Source: Heritiera littoralis (Eukaryota; Streptophyta; Magnoliopsida; Malvales; Malvaceae). From it: a stretch of DNA of 64,000 nt. The stretch's first letter is position 1; each line of letters begins with the position of its first letter. Below, one piece after another: positions 34,408 through 46,947 of the stretch. A program made the position numbers and the translations under genes. Below the pieces are notes generated by a model. That model saw only the letters and a list, made by a program, of their open reading frames with translations. It did not search any database and was not told where the DNA came from. The stretch is taken from assembly GCA_031772115.1 (NCBI GenBank), contig JAPDPK010000018.1:6180501-6244500 (forward strand). Reading direction: 5' to 3'.

Positions 34408-35682
34408 ATGAATAATGAATGTGAAGATAACCTTAATAGCTACTCAGGGTTTGATTTTGAAAACTCTATCCATGTTGATGAACTCGATAACAATATAGAT
34501 TCAAACGATGATGCTTTGTCTCCAAATCTATTGAAAATGATTGAGCAAGAGAAAAAATCAATTGAACCCCATAAAGAAGTTATTAACATGGTCAACCTAA
34601 GGGATGATGAGAACATCAAAGAAGTCAAAGTGGGAACAGCACTTCCATTGGTTGAAAGGCAAAGACTAAAGGAATTACTTTGTGAGCATGTGGATGTTTT
34701 TGCATGGTCTTATCAAGACATGCCTGGGTTAAACACTAATGTTGTGGAGCACCGTCTTCCTTTGAAAACGGAATGTAAGCCAGTATAACAAAAGCTTAGG
34801 CGCATGAAGCCCGAGATGTTGTTAAAGGTGAAAGAAGAAGTAAAAAAACAGTTCGATGTGGGGTTCTTAAAGGTAGCCAGGTATCCTGAATGGGTGGCTA
34901 ACATAGTCCCGGTACCCAAAAAGGATGGGAAAGTAAGGATGTGTGTAGATTATCGGGATCTAAACAGGGCTAGTCCCAAAGATAATTTTCCATTACCCCA
35001 TATTTATACACTAGTGGATAACATAGATCAACACTACATGTTCTCATTTATGGATGGTTTCTCAGGTTACAATCAAATTAAAATGGCTGAGGATGACATG
35101 GAGAAAACCACGTTTGTGACAGTTTGGGGCACATTTTGCTATAAAGTTATGCTTTTTAGTTTAAAGAATACTGGAACCACCTACGAAAGGGCAATGGTAA
35201 CTCTCTTTCACAATATGATGCATAAAGAAATAGAAGTGTATGTAGATGACATGATTGCTAAGTCTCGAGGAGAAGAAGATCACGTAACAAATCTTCAAAA
35301 GCTGTTCAAAAGGTTACGAAAGTTCCAGCTCAAGTTAAACCCTACCAAATGCACTTTTGGTGTTAAATCAGGAAAATTGTTGGGGTTTGTAGTTAGTGAA
35401 AAAGTAATTGAAGTGGACCCAGATAAAATAAGTGTGATACAAAATTTGTCGCCTCCAGGCACACAGAAGGAAGTAAGAGGCTTTCTGAAAAGATTGAACT
35501 ATATTTCCCATTTCATCTCGCAACTCACCCTTAAATGTGATCCCATTTTTAAGTTGCTTCGGAAACAAGATCTAGGTGAATGGAATGAGGCATGCCAAGA
35601 GGCTTTTGAAAAGATAAAAAGGTACTTATCAAATCCACCTGTTCTAGTACACCAGTTGCAAGAAGGCCCTTGTTGTATATGA
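34408..35682 (+). pseudogene. Tat reverse transcriptase
   Basis: Copies element RNA into DNA. One frame with a single stop at 34786-34788 (CAA to TAA). RT signatures in order: EWVANIVPVPKKDGKVRMCVDYRDLN, given here as VPVPKKDGKVRMCVDYRDLN, then FSFMDGFSGYNQIKMAEDD, and the catalytic YVDDMIAKS at about 35240. The connection domain (GFLKRLNYISHFISQLT) follows. A frameshift near 35660 separates it from RNase H. The upstream acidic segment (34408-34630) is the linker seen in the related copy at 46950-48075. Confidence 0.93.
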
Positions 35683-36490
35683 CTGTCAATAAACACTCTA
35701 TGGGATGCGTACTGGGGTAATATGATGATAAAGGCAAGAAAGAACAAGCTATCTATTACTTGAGCAAGAAGTTCATTGATTACGAGGCCAAGTACACTAT
35801 GATAGAAAAGATGTGTTGCGTATTGGCTTGGATTGCTCGTAGATTGAGGTAATACATGTTGTATCATTCGACTTGGTTGATAGCTAGATTGGATCCCCTT
35901 AACTACATCTTTGAGAAACCGTCATTATCAGGAAGATTAGCTAGATGGCAAGTTATGCTTTTTGAATATGACATTGTATACGTATCCCAAAAAGCAATCA
36001 AAGGCGGGGCAATAGCTGACTTCCTTGCAGACCGTGCTATTGATGAGTATGAGCCTATCAAGCTAGATTTTCCAGATGAAGATATAATGTCTGTATTTCA
36101 AATCGAGAAGGAAGTACCTAACAAGAAAACATGGAGAATGTTCTCCGATGGCGCATTTAATGCTTTAGGACATGGGATAGGAACAATTTTAATATCTCCA
36201 AATAGGAACTATTACCCATGCACAGCCAGGTTAAATTTCAACTCCACCAACAACATGGCTGAATATGAAGCTTGTGTAATGGGCTTAGAAGCTGCAATTG
36301 AGAGGGGAATCAGAAACTTGGAAGCTTATGGGGATTCAGCACTAGTCATTTATCAGTTATGAGCTGAATAGGAAACAAGGGATCTGAAGCTAGTCTAGTA
36401 CCAAAAATACATAGCTGACCTTATACAACAATTTGATGACATCGTCTTCCAACACTTATCTCGAGAAGAGAATCAAGTCACTGATGCCTT
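35683..36490 (+). pseudogene. Two RNase H domains of Tat-2
   Basis: 35683-35990 is the RT-linked RNase H (VNKHSMGCVLG, YYLSKKFIDYEAKYT), with CAA-to-TAA stops near 35718 and 35850. 36130-36490 is a second RNase H of the type acquired by Tat elements (archaeal-like in the literature): MFSDGAFNALGHGIGTILI with a first acidic residue, NNMAEYEACVMGLEAA, YGDSALVIYQL, then SREENQVTDALATLA. Stops lie at about 36361, 36368 and 36398. Duplicated RNase H is a lineage marker. Confidence 0.85.
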
Positions 36491-37860
36491 GGCAACACTA
36501 GCTGCAATGTTTAAAATGGAAGTAGAAGCAGAGGTCTCACCTATCAAACTGCATATGAGAGACTCTCCAGTACACTGTTCTAGTGTCGAAGAGGAAATAG
36601 ATGGACAACCTTGGTATTATAACATCATGCAATACCTTAAGAATCAACAATACCCAGAGCATGCATCGGAGAATGACAAAAAGATCCTCAGAAAACTGGC
36701 AATGGGATTCCTCGTTGATGGAGATGTTTTGTATTAAAGAGGTCGGGATCAAATGCTGCTAAGATGTGTGAATGCGTTTGAAGCCAAAAGAATTCTTGAA
36801 GAGGTACATGATGGAATTTGCGAGGCATATGCAAATGGTCATTTTATGGCTAGACAAATTATGAGGGCAGGCTATTATTGGACTACACTAGAAAAAGATT
36901 GCATAAATTATGCTAGAAAATGTCACAAGTGTCAAATCTATGCCGACAAGATTCAAGTCCCCCCAACATCACTGAATGTCATGGCACCACCATGGCCTCT
37001 TTCTCCATGTGGGGAATGGATGTGATTGGACCCATCCCTCTCAAGGCATCAAATGGGCATAGATTCATTTTTGTGATGATAGATTACTTTACAAAATGGA
37101 TTGAAGTAGCTTTTTATGCCAATGTAACTAAATCTACTATTTGTAAGTTCATAAAGAAGGAGATAATATGTCGGTACGGGCTCCCAGAAAGGATCATATC
37201 AGACAACGCCCTTAAGTTGAACAACAACATGATGAAGGAAGTATGTGCGCAGTTCAAGATCAAGCACCACAAATCTGCCCGTATCACCCAAAGATGAATG
37301 GAGCTATTGAGGCTGCTAACAAGAATATCAAGAGGATTGTGGGAAAGATGACTAATACATACAAAGATTGGCACGAGAAGCTACCATTTGTGTTGCATGC
37401 TTATAGAACATTAGTGCGTACTTCTACTAGGGCAACTTCTTTTTCTTTGGTTTACGGCATAGAAGTGGTTCTGCCTATTGAGGTTGAAATTACCTCCCTA
37501 AGAGTCTTAATGGAACTAGATTTGGATGGGGCTGAATGGGTTCGAGGTCGCTTTGAACAATTGAATCTTATAGAAGAGAAAAGGCTCACAGCACTATGTC
37601 ATGGTCAGATGTACCAAAAAAGAAAGATGCGAGCCCATGATAAAAAGGTTCAACCTAGACATTTTCGTGAAGGGGAATTGGTGTTGAAAAGGATTCTCCC
37701 AAACCACCATGATAATCGAGGCAAATGGACACCAAATTGGGAAGGACCATATGTAGTAAAAAAAACGTTTTCAGGTGAAGCGTTGATCTTGACAGAGATG
37801 GATGGAAATGATCTGCCTAATCCAATAAATTTTGATGCCGTGAAGAAATACTATGCTTAA
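36491..37860 (+). pseudogene. Tat integrase
   Basis: Inserts element DNA into the genome. The zinc-binding region H-x-H / C-x2-C is at 36800-36940 (NGHFMARQIMRAGYYW, CHKCQ). The catalytic triad can be seen as GMDVIGPI (about 37017), SDNA (about 37200) and NGAIEAANKNIKR (about 37300). The C-terminal region holds the conserved LVLKRILP and NWEGPYVV. A stop at 36735-36737 and frameshifts near 37000 and 37270 break the frame. Confidence 0.9.
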
Positions 37861-38745
37861 GAAAAAAAGAAAAGAAAAAGAAGAAAAGAAAAGCAAAAAG
37901 AAAAGCAAAAAAAAAAAAAAAAAAAAAAAAAAAGAAAAATGAAAGGGGAATTCAAATTGCAAACCTAAAAAAGGGCAGTTGGATTAAAGAGGGATATCTA
38001 AGTTGAAAACCTGAAAATGCGGCTTAGATACAGAAAAGATCGACACTTGAAAATCAAAATCAAGTGGAGCATGGCATTAGTCGGATGAACTCAGTGTGAC
38101 AGGAGGGCATCAACAGTTCAGTTTTTCCAAAGAAAGCACTGGTTTGGTTTGTGAAGGGTTATCTAGACATTCATTATTTTGTTATGGTCACCATTTCTTA
38201 AAATTCACCACTTGACTCTAGTAGTATCTGCTACCCAACTGTATTTTGATAACACTTTTGTTTCCATTGTCTCTTATTTGCCCAATAATCAATACTTTTC
38301 TTTCCAATTTTGTTACTCTTTTGATCATTCCATAACTAATCGATAAAGTGCAAGAATGCATTGCGTTTGTTAACAAGATTGAAATGAAGATGATGATTAA
38401 ATGATAATCTACCTATGAACATTACTAGAAGAAAAAAAGAAAAAAAAAAAGAAGAACAGAAAAAAGGAAAAAGAGAGAAAGAAGGGAATAAAACAAAAGA
38501 TATTAAAAATTGTGACAAGTACATGTTGTAAACCATCACTGATTTGAACTTGGTGCCAACCATTTTGTGAAACACAAGTGGAAGAATCGAAAGACACAAA
38601 AAGGATAGTTCTGCGAATTTGATTACCATAATAGGAATTGCATGATTTTGTCAATAACATGCATTTGCATTTCATTCATATAATGAGAATCCAAGCACAA
38701 GGTTAAGTAACTTTTAAGAGAAAATAATGTTTCTTCAAATTTTCA
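37861..38745 (+). other. 3' untranslated region of Tat-2
   Basis: An A-rich run (37861-37940) is followed by non-coding sequence; minus-strand frames here are artefacts of purine-rich DNA. No gene seen. Confidence 0.6.
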
Positions 38746-39335
38746 GAAAAAATTTGGAGTTTCATTGCCTCTGTTGCAAGAGGAGCACATTTCAGAAAGA
38801 ATTTTAAAGTTTCATTGCCTCTGCTGCAAGATGAGCACATTCCAGGAAAAAATTTAAAGTTTCATTGCCTCTGCTGCAAGAGGAGCACATTTCAAGAAGA
38901 ATTTTAAAGTTTCATTGCCTATGCTGCAAGAGGAGCACATCTTAGGAACAAATTTAAAGTTTCATTGCCTCTACTACAAGAGGAGTACATTTCAAAAGGA
39001 ATTTAAAGTTTCATTGCATCTGCTGCAAGAGGAGCACGTTTCGGAAGGAATTTAAAGTTTCATTGCCTCTGCTGCAAGAGGAGCACATTTCAGGAAGAAT
39101 TTAAAGTTTCGTTGCCTCTGTTGCAAGAGGAGCACATTTCAGGAAGGATTTAAAAGTTTCATTGCCTCTGTTGCAAGAAGAGCACATTTTAGGAAGGATT
39201 TAAAGTTTCATTGCCTCTGTTGCATGAGGAGCACATTCCAAGAAGGAATTTAAAGTTTCATTGCCTTTGTTGCATGAGGAGCACATTCTAGGAGGAATTT
39301 TAAAGTTTCATTGCCTCTATTGTAGGAGGAGCACT
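38746..39335 (+). repeat. Tandem repeats, about 12 copies of ~50 bp
   Basis: Each unit contains TTTAAAGTTTCATTGCCTCT and GCAAGAGGAGCACATTTC. The array ends about 100 bp before the 3' LTR. It shares period, position and core words with the 9611-9920 array of Tat-1. Confidence 0.92.
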
Positions 39336-39422
39336 TAAAAAAAAGAGAAGGAGAGAGATTAGGTCTTGAGTCAGACAAAATTGTTGTCTATTGTCTTTGC
39401 TTTATTCCTGATTCTCAGTAAT

Positions 39423-39439
39423 GAGCAAAGAGGGGCAGC
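39423..39439 (+). other. Polypurine tract of Tat-2
   Basis: gagcaaagaggggcagc directly precedes the 3' LTR TGTAGACACCC. Confidence 0.65.
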
Positions 39440-39736
39440 TGTAGACACCCAATTTTGTCCAAATCGATAATATTATATTTAGCTAAGATTATTTTTGTTA
39501 GAAATGAATATGGTCCAAACCCAATATATTGGGCCACAAGCATTGTAATAAATATAATTGGGCTTTCAAAGTCCAAATCAAAGTATTGAGCTTCAAAGCC
39601 CATTAAAATGGGCTGAATTTGATTTTATTTTTATTTTATTTTTATCTATTTATTTTTATGATTATTATCATTTTTCTATTTTATTTCATTTTTTTATTGT
39701 TATTATTATTTGTGTTATTTGTTTTTATTACTATTG

Positions 39737-39819
<83 letters not shown>

Positions 39820-41611
39820 TATCTGTTTTATTATTATTTTGATATTATTTATTGTTATTATTATTTTTATTATATGTTTTTATTATTGTTATTATTATTT
39901 GATTATTATTATTATTATCTGTTATTATTATTATTATTATTTGTTTTCAATCACATTTAATGAGAAATGACTTTCCCATTGCCGGCCAAGATTTTGCCCA
40001 GCCGCCGGTGCAGTTCAAGCCCCTAAGTCTCGAGTCCCACCAAAAATTCACCTTCCCCATGCTGTCAATCCCATCCCTAACCAGTGCCTTTGATAACTGG
40101 GAGACAATAGCAAAAACCTAAGGTTGATTCTGAAATGCTGGACAAAAAGGGTTCCTAAATCTGTTTAAAAGGACCTAGGGAGAAGGATTTTTTTCTCCTT
40201 TTTTTCTAGACGCTGGAACTCTGAAAATTGGCAGAAACTCCGCCAATCCCCACCACCGAGACACCATTACCAAGCCATCGTCACAACAGAAACCCAAAAA
40301 AAAACCGAAAACCCCATCGAGAAGTCATCGTGAACCACCCTTATTTCAGTTTTTACTGTCGATCCTTAGTAGAGCTACCCTTCACTATCACCACCATTCA
40401 GAAACAACTACAACACTACCCAAGAAGCCAAAACTGTGTCTCCTACCCAAACACTACCTAGACCAATACTCAGCATCACTATCAAGCCATCGCCGTCATT
40501 ACCAAAATCATAAAAAAAAACTACAAACCCGAGACCCCTAAAATCCCAGATCTAAAGCCTTAACCCCAAAAATCATCCTTGGTTACCTACAAAAAAAAAA
40601 AGAAAAGAAAAAAGAAAACCATAACAAGACCAGCAACCTCGAGTACATCTGGAACCATCATCAAAACAAAAAATAAAAAAAAAAGAAAAGAAAAAGGGTA
40701 AGGAAATGGTTTCAGCTAAGCCTAGATCTATGGTGTTAGGGATGTTTTCGGGTGAAACGAAGGCTAGATTGAAGTAGAGGGGGAGGAATAGAGTGTTTTT
40801 AGGGTTCGGGGAAGACCACCGGCCACCAGAGCATGGCGGCGCACGGCGATTGGCACGGTGGCAATCGTTTGGCAGGGTTGAAGGATTGAGAGAGTTTTTT
40901 GGGATTTTTTGAAGTTTTTTTGTTGAAAAGCTGGTGGAAATGAGACGCTGAACAAAAAAGGGGCTTTTTAAATAAGAGCAAAACGCAGCGTTTTGGAAGA
41001 ACCAACCTGCGTGCTGCCCCGACCCGGATCCGAGATCTAGGTAGTGTTTGGGTAGGAGACACGGATTCTATAGAAGTCACAAGTAGTGATTCTTAAGAAA
41101 TCTCTAGGTGAGAATATTATTTCAAATATTACCAAAAGTATTGGAGTATTTGATTTAATTATTCAATACGAAAAAGTTCACATTCGCTTTTGAAAAATAA
41201 AATTTAACTTATTTAAAATAAAAAATGATTTGTACAAATAAAAATGACTTTGAATAAAAAGAATAAAACTGGTTGCAATAAAAATAAAATTAATTTTGAA
41301 TATTAAATTAAGACTATTTTATTAAAACAAAAAGGATAACATGTGATTAAGATGGTACTGTTTTTTTAAACGAGCGATGTGAGGGTGCTAATCCTTCCCC
41401 CGTGTAACCGTACTCTCGAACCCAACCTTGTTTTCGTAGACCCCAAAATAGTCTTTTTAATAAAATTTAATCAATTTTAAGGTTTTGTTAAAATGACAAA
41501 TTTTTTAGGTAGCCAATCACACCTAACAAAAAAGATTGGTGGTGACTCTCTGTTTTTAATATTTTCAAAATTCATCGAGCGGTCGAATCTCAGGACGAAA
41601 TCGTTATGACA
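39440..41611 (+). repeat. 3' LTR of Tat-2, internally deleted
   Basis: 2172 bp against 3634 bp in the 5' LTR. It lacks the counterpart of about 25155-26715, so three of the four hairpin modules are gone. The junction carries a 27-bp filler (41036-41062). An expanded ATT microsatellite lies at about 39738-39822. Confidence 0.9.
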
Positions 41612-41756
41612 GACACGAAAAACTCAAAATGTTATTTTTAACTTTTACCATATTCATATATTAATTTTGCTTAATTTTAACCATTGTCATCTCGTGTCAT
41701 TTATTCATATTGTCTTCGTGTCGTATAATCGTTACCAGGTCTACATCAAGTACACC

Positions 41757-41890
41757 CTAAGTAAAAACTGTATATGAATATGATAAAAGTTAAAATTAAA
41801 ATTTTTTATTTTTTATACCCGATAAAAAACTTTTATATTTTATACGATATAAAAATAATTTTATATAACATAAATATAAATTATTAGATC
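41757..41890. mobile_element. Partial copy of the TAGACCTGGCAA-type MITE
   Basis: The segment follows the right two-thirds of the copy at 56711-56939 (aagtaaaaactgtatatgaa, then acttttatattttatacg) and ends near tagatcta. The left end is missing. Confidence 0.5.
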
Positions 41891-43615
41891 TAGCTGGAGG
41901 CTAGATGGGACCTTAGACTCTAACGAGAATAGAAGAAGCAATGAAGAGGCTATTGACTATTAATGGGCCAAACTTTGGTGGTATGAGTAAATATATATAT
42001 TTTATTAGATAAAAATGGGCCAATCTTGTCGATACAATTGTTCTGTCCCGAATGCAGAGTTTTAACCTAAAGCTATTATTGCACTCAGATTATTGATAGC
42101 TGCAGTTTTTCGTAGGAGTTGGACACTCTATGGCTATGCCTTTATTTTGATATAAACGTCTAACAAATGTTTGATGAATGTCTTCCTATAGAAAATAATT
42201 ATAATAATTATAATAATAGCTACTGAGAGGTAGGGGACCAATCAACCTGAAAACCTACAACCGTTAGGTTGTATAGCATGTCTAGAAAATAAGGGGAAAG
42301 TAGTAAATCGTAGGGTCAAAGGCACAAGAAGTAGTTCAAAATTTTAAATTCAAGAAGAAATGTTAGAAGTAGAGACATGATTTTATCGCAGCAGAGAAAG
42401 AAAATAAAAATTTCCTCTAACTGATTTTGATCCATCTTTTCAGTGTTTAACTTGGTGAAAAAATATTAATATTAGATCATAAAATGAACAAAAATATTTG
42501 TAATTTAAATAAAATGATAGAAAAGGAGCATGATTAAAATAAGCGGTAAAAAGGAAGCTACTCTTCATCCCAATGTACTCTAAACTTTCAAAAGATTAAT
42601 GCCTAAAAAATTTGTGCAGCACTCATGATTAAGTCTAGCAATCCTATCATACCAAACTCATCAAGTCCATGAGGGCACATGTAGGCATGACTGCCTCTTT
42701 TGACAATGTGATTAGTGAATAACACTATTGATTACTTAAATGGATCATTTATTAGTTTATACTGATTATATTTTTTTTATTACAGTTTTTTTTTTTTGGA
42801 TGCTGATTATAAATTTTTAAGCATTTGGAATTTTAGAGGATCCTCTTTCAATTCTATTACCGTATCTTAGATTGTATTTTGCTTGACGATTAATCACTTA
42901 ATAAAGATGGCCCAAACTAGATAGTATTAAGACTTTTAAAACTAGATGGATTGACAGAGGATCCATTTCGATGGACGAAAAGAACAATGAAGATGAGATT
43001 AGTTAGTGTAGCAATGAAATTGGGTACTACAACGTGAGATTAAAGTTAGTGGTGGTATATGTGTTTTGATGGAAGTGCAATGGTGATGGTAAGATAAAAT
43101 GTAATGAAGAGAAAAAATAACTATTGTGGATATACCATTAAAACGAAATATACAATGGGATTTATAATATTTATTTTATATTCAAAAATTAATAAAAAAC
43201 TAAAAATATTTTATATCAAAATATTTTTAATAAATTAAAAATTACTAAAAATGATAATAACTATATCAACTTTTTTCTTTATTTTTTATATATTTATTTG
43301 TATAATTTATCTATATCTTAGTTAATTTATATTAATTATATAATAATTAAATTTATTTATTACTTTATCCTATAATAATAAAATTTATTTATTATATTGT
43401 TTATTATACTAAATTTTATTTATTTATTACATTAAGTTAACAATTTTATTTGAAAAAATTTTTTGTTTAAAAATAAAAATAAAAAAGTGAAAAACTATAA
43501 TCATTATAACATAAGAGATAAAAAAAAAAAACATGGGGGCATAAGTGTTCGATAAGAAACGAACTTTGCAATAGACCTTTAAAGGGCATATACAGAATCG
43601 GGGGTTTGGCATGAT
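41891..43615. other. Intergenic, AT-rich
   Basis: No gene, RNA or element is supported. Short frames in this interval are isolated and of low complexity. Confidence 0.5.
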
Positions 43616-43620
43616 GGAGG

Positions 43621-44692
43621 TGTTGTATAAAAATGTTGATTTGGTGTTGAACCCCCTCGGTGGATGTGAAAATGACCTTAAGTTTGTTTGAGTGCCTTGA
43701 ATTACCTTGAACTTTGATTTCTTTGGTAATCACGAACAAGTGCAAAAATGGCTTCCATACGTGTTGCTATAATATCACTCTCCTTACAATTAATTCACCC
43801 CCACCAATTATGATATGTAATAGGAGTTTATCGAATATCCTTAGAATACAAAGAAGCCCTTATTTAAAATCTCTTTGCATTAGTGAAATTAAACTACTAA
43901 ATACCGTTGACAAGTACAAAAATATCTTGTCTTAGTCACTATTTTCTGGAGCAAATAATGCCTAAGAGACTTAACTCTAGTTTAAGAGTGAGAGGGAAGA
44001 AAGAATATCAGAATTCTTTGATTCTTGGTGTGTTATTATATGTCTCAAGTATGAACTTGACATCTCTATTTGTAGAGATTAATTCCAAATGATGTGACCT
44101 TTAATCAAGTGATATGATTTTTCAATTGTGTTATTGGATTCAACAAACACAATTGTTTAATAAGATCACAACTTTTGGAAACAAATGGTAATGTTTTTTA
44201 ACCATTCAGAAGTGGAAGAGCATCTTTTGGAAGAGTTTGCAACTCCTCAAGTAAGAAACTAACCATTGAATACATTTTAATACTGAATAGTCGGATGGCC
44301 AAAAAAGGCAGTTGATGCCCTAGTGTATTCTTAAAACAGTGCTTATTTTCTAGGGAGGGCACTTGACTGCCCTCCTAAAGCAGATAACTACCCTAGCATT
44401 AACTCTAGAAAGAAGCTTGACTGTACCATAGGCAGTTGAGTACCCCTAGGCATTTGACTGCCTTCACAAGGCATCTAACTGCCTTAGTGAAAATTTACAA
44501 TGAAAACTTTTCTACGTAAGGGTAGTTGATTGCCCTATATAGGCAGTTGACTGCCCTTCCAAGCCTTACTTAATAGAATTTACTTCGATTTTCTTAACCC
44601 AGAACCTTACCAAGGTATTAGCTTCTTAATTCCATTGATTAAACTTTATATTTAACCCACGATCCATCCACTTATTTTGAAATATTCTAACA
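43621..44692 (-). repeat. 3' LTR of the 43-56 kb copia element
   Basis: On the minus strand it starts TGTTAGAATATTTC at 44692 and ends TATACAACA at 43621, 1072 bp. The part 44037-44692 matches the right LTR. Repeated short words of the gggcagtcaactgcc type lie at 44310-44560. Confidence 0.85.
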
Positions 44693-45297
44693 ATCCTCGA
44701 TTATTTTCAAAATAAAGTAAATTCGATAGTTAAGGAATCCCTATGCATAAATGAAGGTATTAATCCTGACTTAAAACCTCCACCTTAATGAAAAAGTGTT
44801 GTGAAGTTAATTAGAATGGTAAGGTAGAACTAGTTCCTTGAACCATCGATTCTATATGATTAGTCATACACTAATTCACACATAAGACTTTAAAACTTGT
44901 CAAGAGTCATTTAGCAAAAGCTCAACACGTTTATTAATCATGTGTCTTGTATCTATTCATGAGTGCTTGAGAGCCAAGCCCTTAGCTCCTAAAAGCGGCA
45001 TCACTTCTACCCATATATGTGAACTCTATCAGGAATGCAACCATATAAGCACTCCAACACTATACATACGTGTTATGGGTCCATTAAGAGTAAAAACTCA
45101 ACCTCCCCCTTTATCATACGGTTTCAAGCACTTTATCACTTGGGGATAATTATTTAAATTAAATGCTTGCAGCCACATTTATATGATGTACTTGGACTCA
45201 TTAAAATTCAAAACTTAATGTCCAATTAAGCGTTAAGTTGAGGTTCCATCATGCGTGACTAAGTTAATGGGCTTGAGTTCCCATCCCCTTGGATGTC
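44693..45297 (-). other. Non-coding 3' end of the copia interior
   Basis: Lies between RNase H and the 3' LTR; no frame or motif supported. Confidence 0.5.
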
Positions 45298-46563
45298 TTA
45301 GACACAACTTCTCTTGTAAGTCCTTTTTGTCAATGGATCTACCAAGTTTTTACTTGAATTGATAAAATTTATGATGAACATCCTATCTAGAATAAGTTGT
45401 CTAACATAACTATGTCTTAGACCTATATGTATAGACTTCTCATTGTAAACTTGGTTATAAGCATTTGATAGTGTTGCTTTACTATGACATCGAATTGAGA
45501 TAAGTGACATTGGCTTTGGCCAAAATGGAAGCTCATAAAGTAGGTTTCTTGACCATTCAGCTTCCTTATTTGCCAAATCTAATGCCACAAATTCCAAAGC
45601 CATAGTAGAATCTGTGATGCATGTTTGTTTCTTGGATCCTCAAGAAACTGTACCCCCACCAAACATGAATATCCTTGCACTTTTGGATGAATAATCCTCC
45701 ATGTTAGTGATTTAACTTGCATTTGTGTATCCTTCTAAGACCGAAGGTTCATCACTATAAGCAATGGCATAGTCAATGGTTTTCTTCAAGTATTTTAATA
45801 CTCTAGAAATGGCATTCCAATGCAAGTTACTTAGGTTGCTAGTATATCTATAAGCTTGCTAACCGTAAAAGCTATATCTAGTCTTGTGTATGTTATTGCA
45901 TACATCAAAGAACCTATAACTCTTGTATATTTAAGTTGTGCAACTGGCATTTCCTTATTTAAAGTTAATTTCAAATTAGGATTATAAAGTGTTGCAAACG
46001 TTGCACAATCAAAATGATTGAATCTTTTAAGAATTTTCTCAACATACTGTGATTGGGATAAGATCAATTTATTATCTATTCTATGAATCCTTATACCCCA
46101 AATCACATAAACAACACCCATATCTTTCATGGCAAAGTAATTTGACAAAAAATTCTTAGTACTTTCCACTTGTTCTAAGTCCGTACCAAAAATCAACATG
46201 TCATCAATATATAAACAAATGGTGACACATTTACCATTTTCAAATTTACTATAAACACATTTATCAGATTCAGTAATAATAAATCTGTTTGCTAGAATAA
46301 TCTCATCAAATTTTTGATGCCATTGCTTAGGGGCTTGCTTAAGTCTATACAAAGACTTAATAAGTTTACACACTTTCTTTTCTTATCTTGGAATCACAAA
46401 CCCTTCGGGTTGTTCCATATACACCTCATCCAATTCACCATTTAAGAATGCAATTTATACATCCTTTTGGTGAATTTCCAATTTGTATATGGAGGTCAAT
46501 GCAATAAACATTCTTATTGTAGCAATTCTTGCTACCAGTGCATATGTATTGAAATAATTCATT
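45298..46563 (-). pseudogene. Copia RT (C-terminal part) and RNase H
   Basis: The minus strand reads NYFNTYALVARIATIRMFIA next to the Tat insertion. After a stop comes CKLIKSLYRLKQAPKQWHQKF and the catalytic LYIDDMLIFG (about 46200). RNase H remnants follow (45298-45830), ending in NLVDPLTKRTYKRS, the usual copia C-terminal word (D-x-x-T-K). The YLKQAPRQW-type and YVDDM-type motifs are standard for Ty1/copia. Stops near 46385 and 45605 show decay. Confidence 0.88.
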
Positions 46564-46568
46564 CTATG

Positions 46569-46947
46569 TGTCGTAACGGCTTCGCGCTCGACGATTTTCG
46601 GAAAAAGGCGTTTAAAACAAAAATGGAGTCGCCACCAATCTTTTTTAACTAGGTGTGATTGGCCACCTAAAAACATTTATCTTTTCAACAAAATCTCAAA
46701 ATTAATTAAGTTTTATTAAAAAGATAATCTTTTGGTCTGCGAAACAAAAATTGGGTTCGGGGGTACGGTTACGCGTGGGGAAGGATTAACACCCCCACGA
46801 CGCCCGTTAAAAAAACGGTACCATCCTAACCACATGGTATCTTTGGATTTTAAGAAGATAGTCTTGGCTTTCAATTATAGGAAAAATTAGCGTATTTGCT
46901 TGAAAATTGTTGTTATAAAGGGATTTCATTATGAAAATCAACATGAA
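46569..46947 (-). repeat. 3' LTR end fragment of Tat-3
   Basis: Contains the Tat-type stretch with the hairpin CGTGGGG/CCCCACG near 46775-46802 and GGTGGCGACTCC at about 46627-46638 (minus strand). The upstream part of the LTR is deleted; it joins RT at about 46948. Confidence 0.8.

Larger units (their letters stand above)
23635..41611 (+). mobile_element. Tat/Ogre-type LTR retrotransposon, complete layout, coding decayed (Tat-2)
   Basis: The TSD gacac is perfect (23630-23634 and 41612-41616). The order is 5' LTR, PBS, ORF1, gag, protease, a spacer with a SINE and a splice-acceptor-like site, RT, RNase H, a second RNase H, integrase, an untranslated region, ~50-bp repeats, a purine tract and a shortened 3' LTR. 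ORF1 upstream of gag, the split before RT, the second (archaeal-type) RNase H and repeats before the 3' LTR are all features described for the Tat lineage including Ogre. The coding parts carry many stops and several frameshifts. The LTRs differ by roughly 5% in the segments I compared. Confidence 0.93.
23534..41743. mobile_element. hAT-type MITE split by the 18-kb Tat element
   Basis: Left half 23534-23634 starts TAGACCTGGCAATTCG. Right half 41617-41743 ends, on the other strand, TAGACCTGGTAACGAT. The flanks catcaggt (23526-23533) and catcaagt (41744-41751) match in 7 of 8, fitting an hAT TSD. The rejoined length is about 228 bp, the size of family copies at 56711-56939 and 63356-63588. Everything from 23635 to 41611 is the later Tat insertion. 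Confidence 0.82.

Noticed and set aside
38336..38675. Minus-strand frames of 88-97 codons rich in Phe and Ser
   Set aside because: They arise from A-rich plus-strand runs in the Tat-2 untranslated region.
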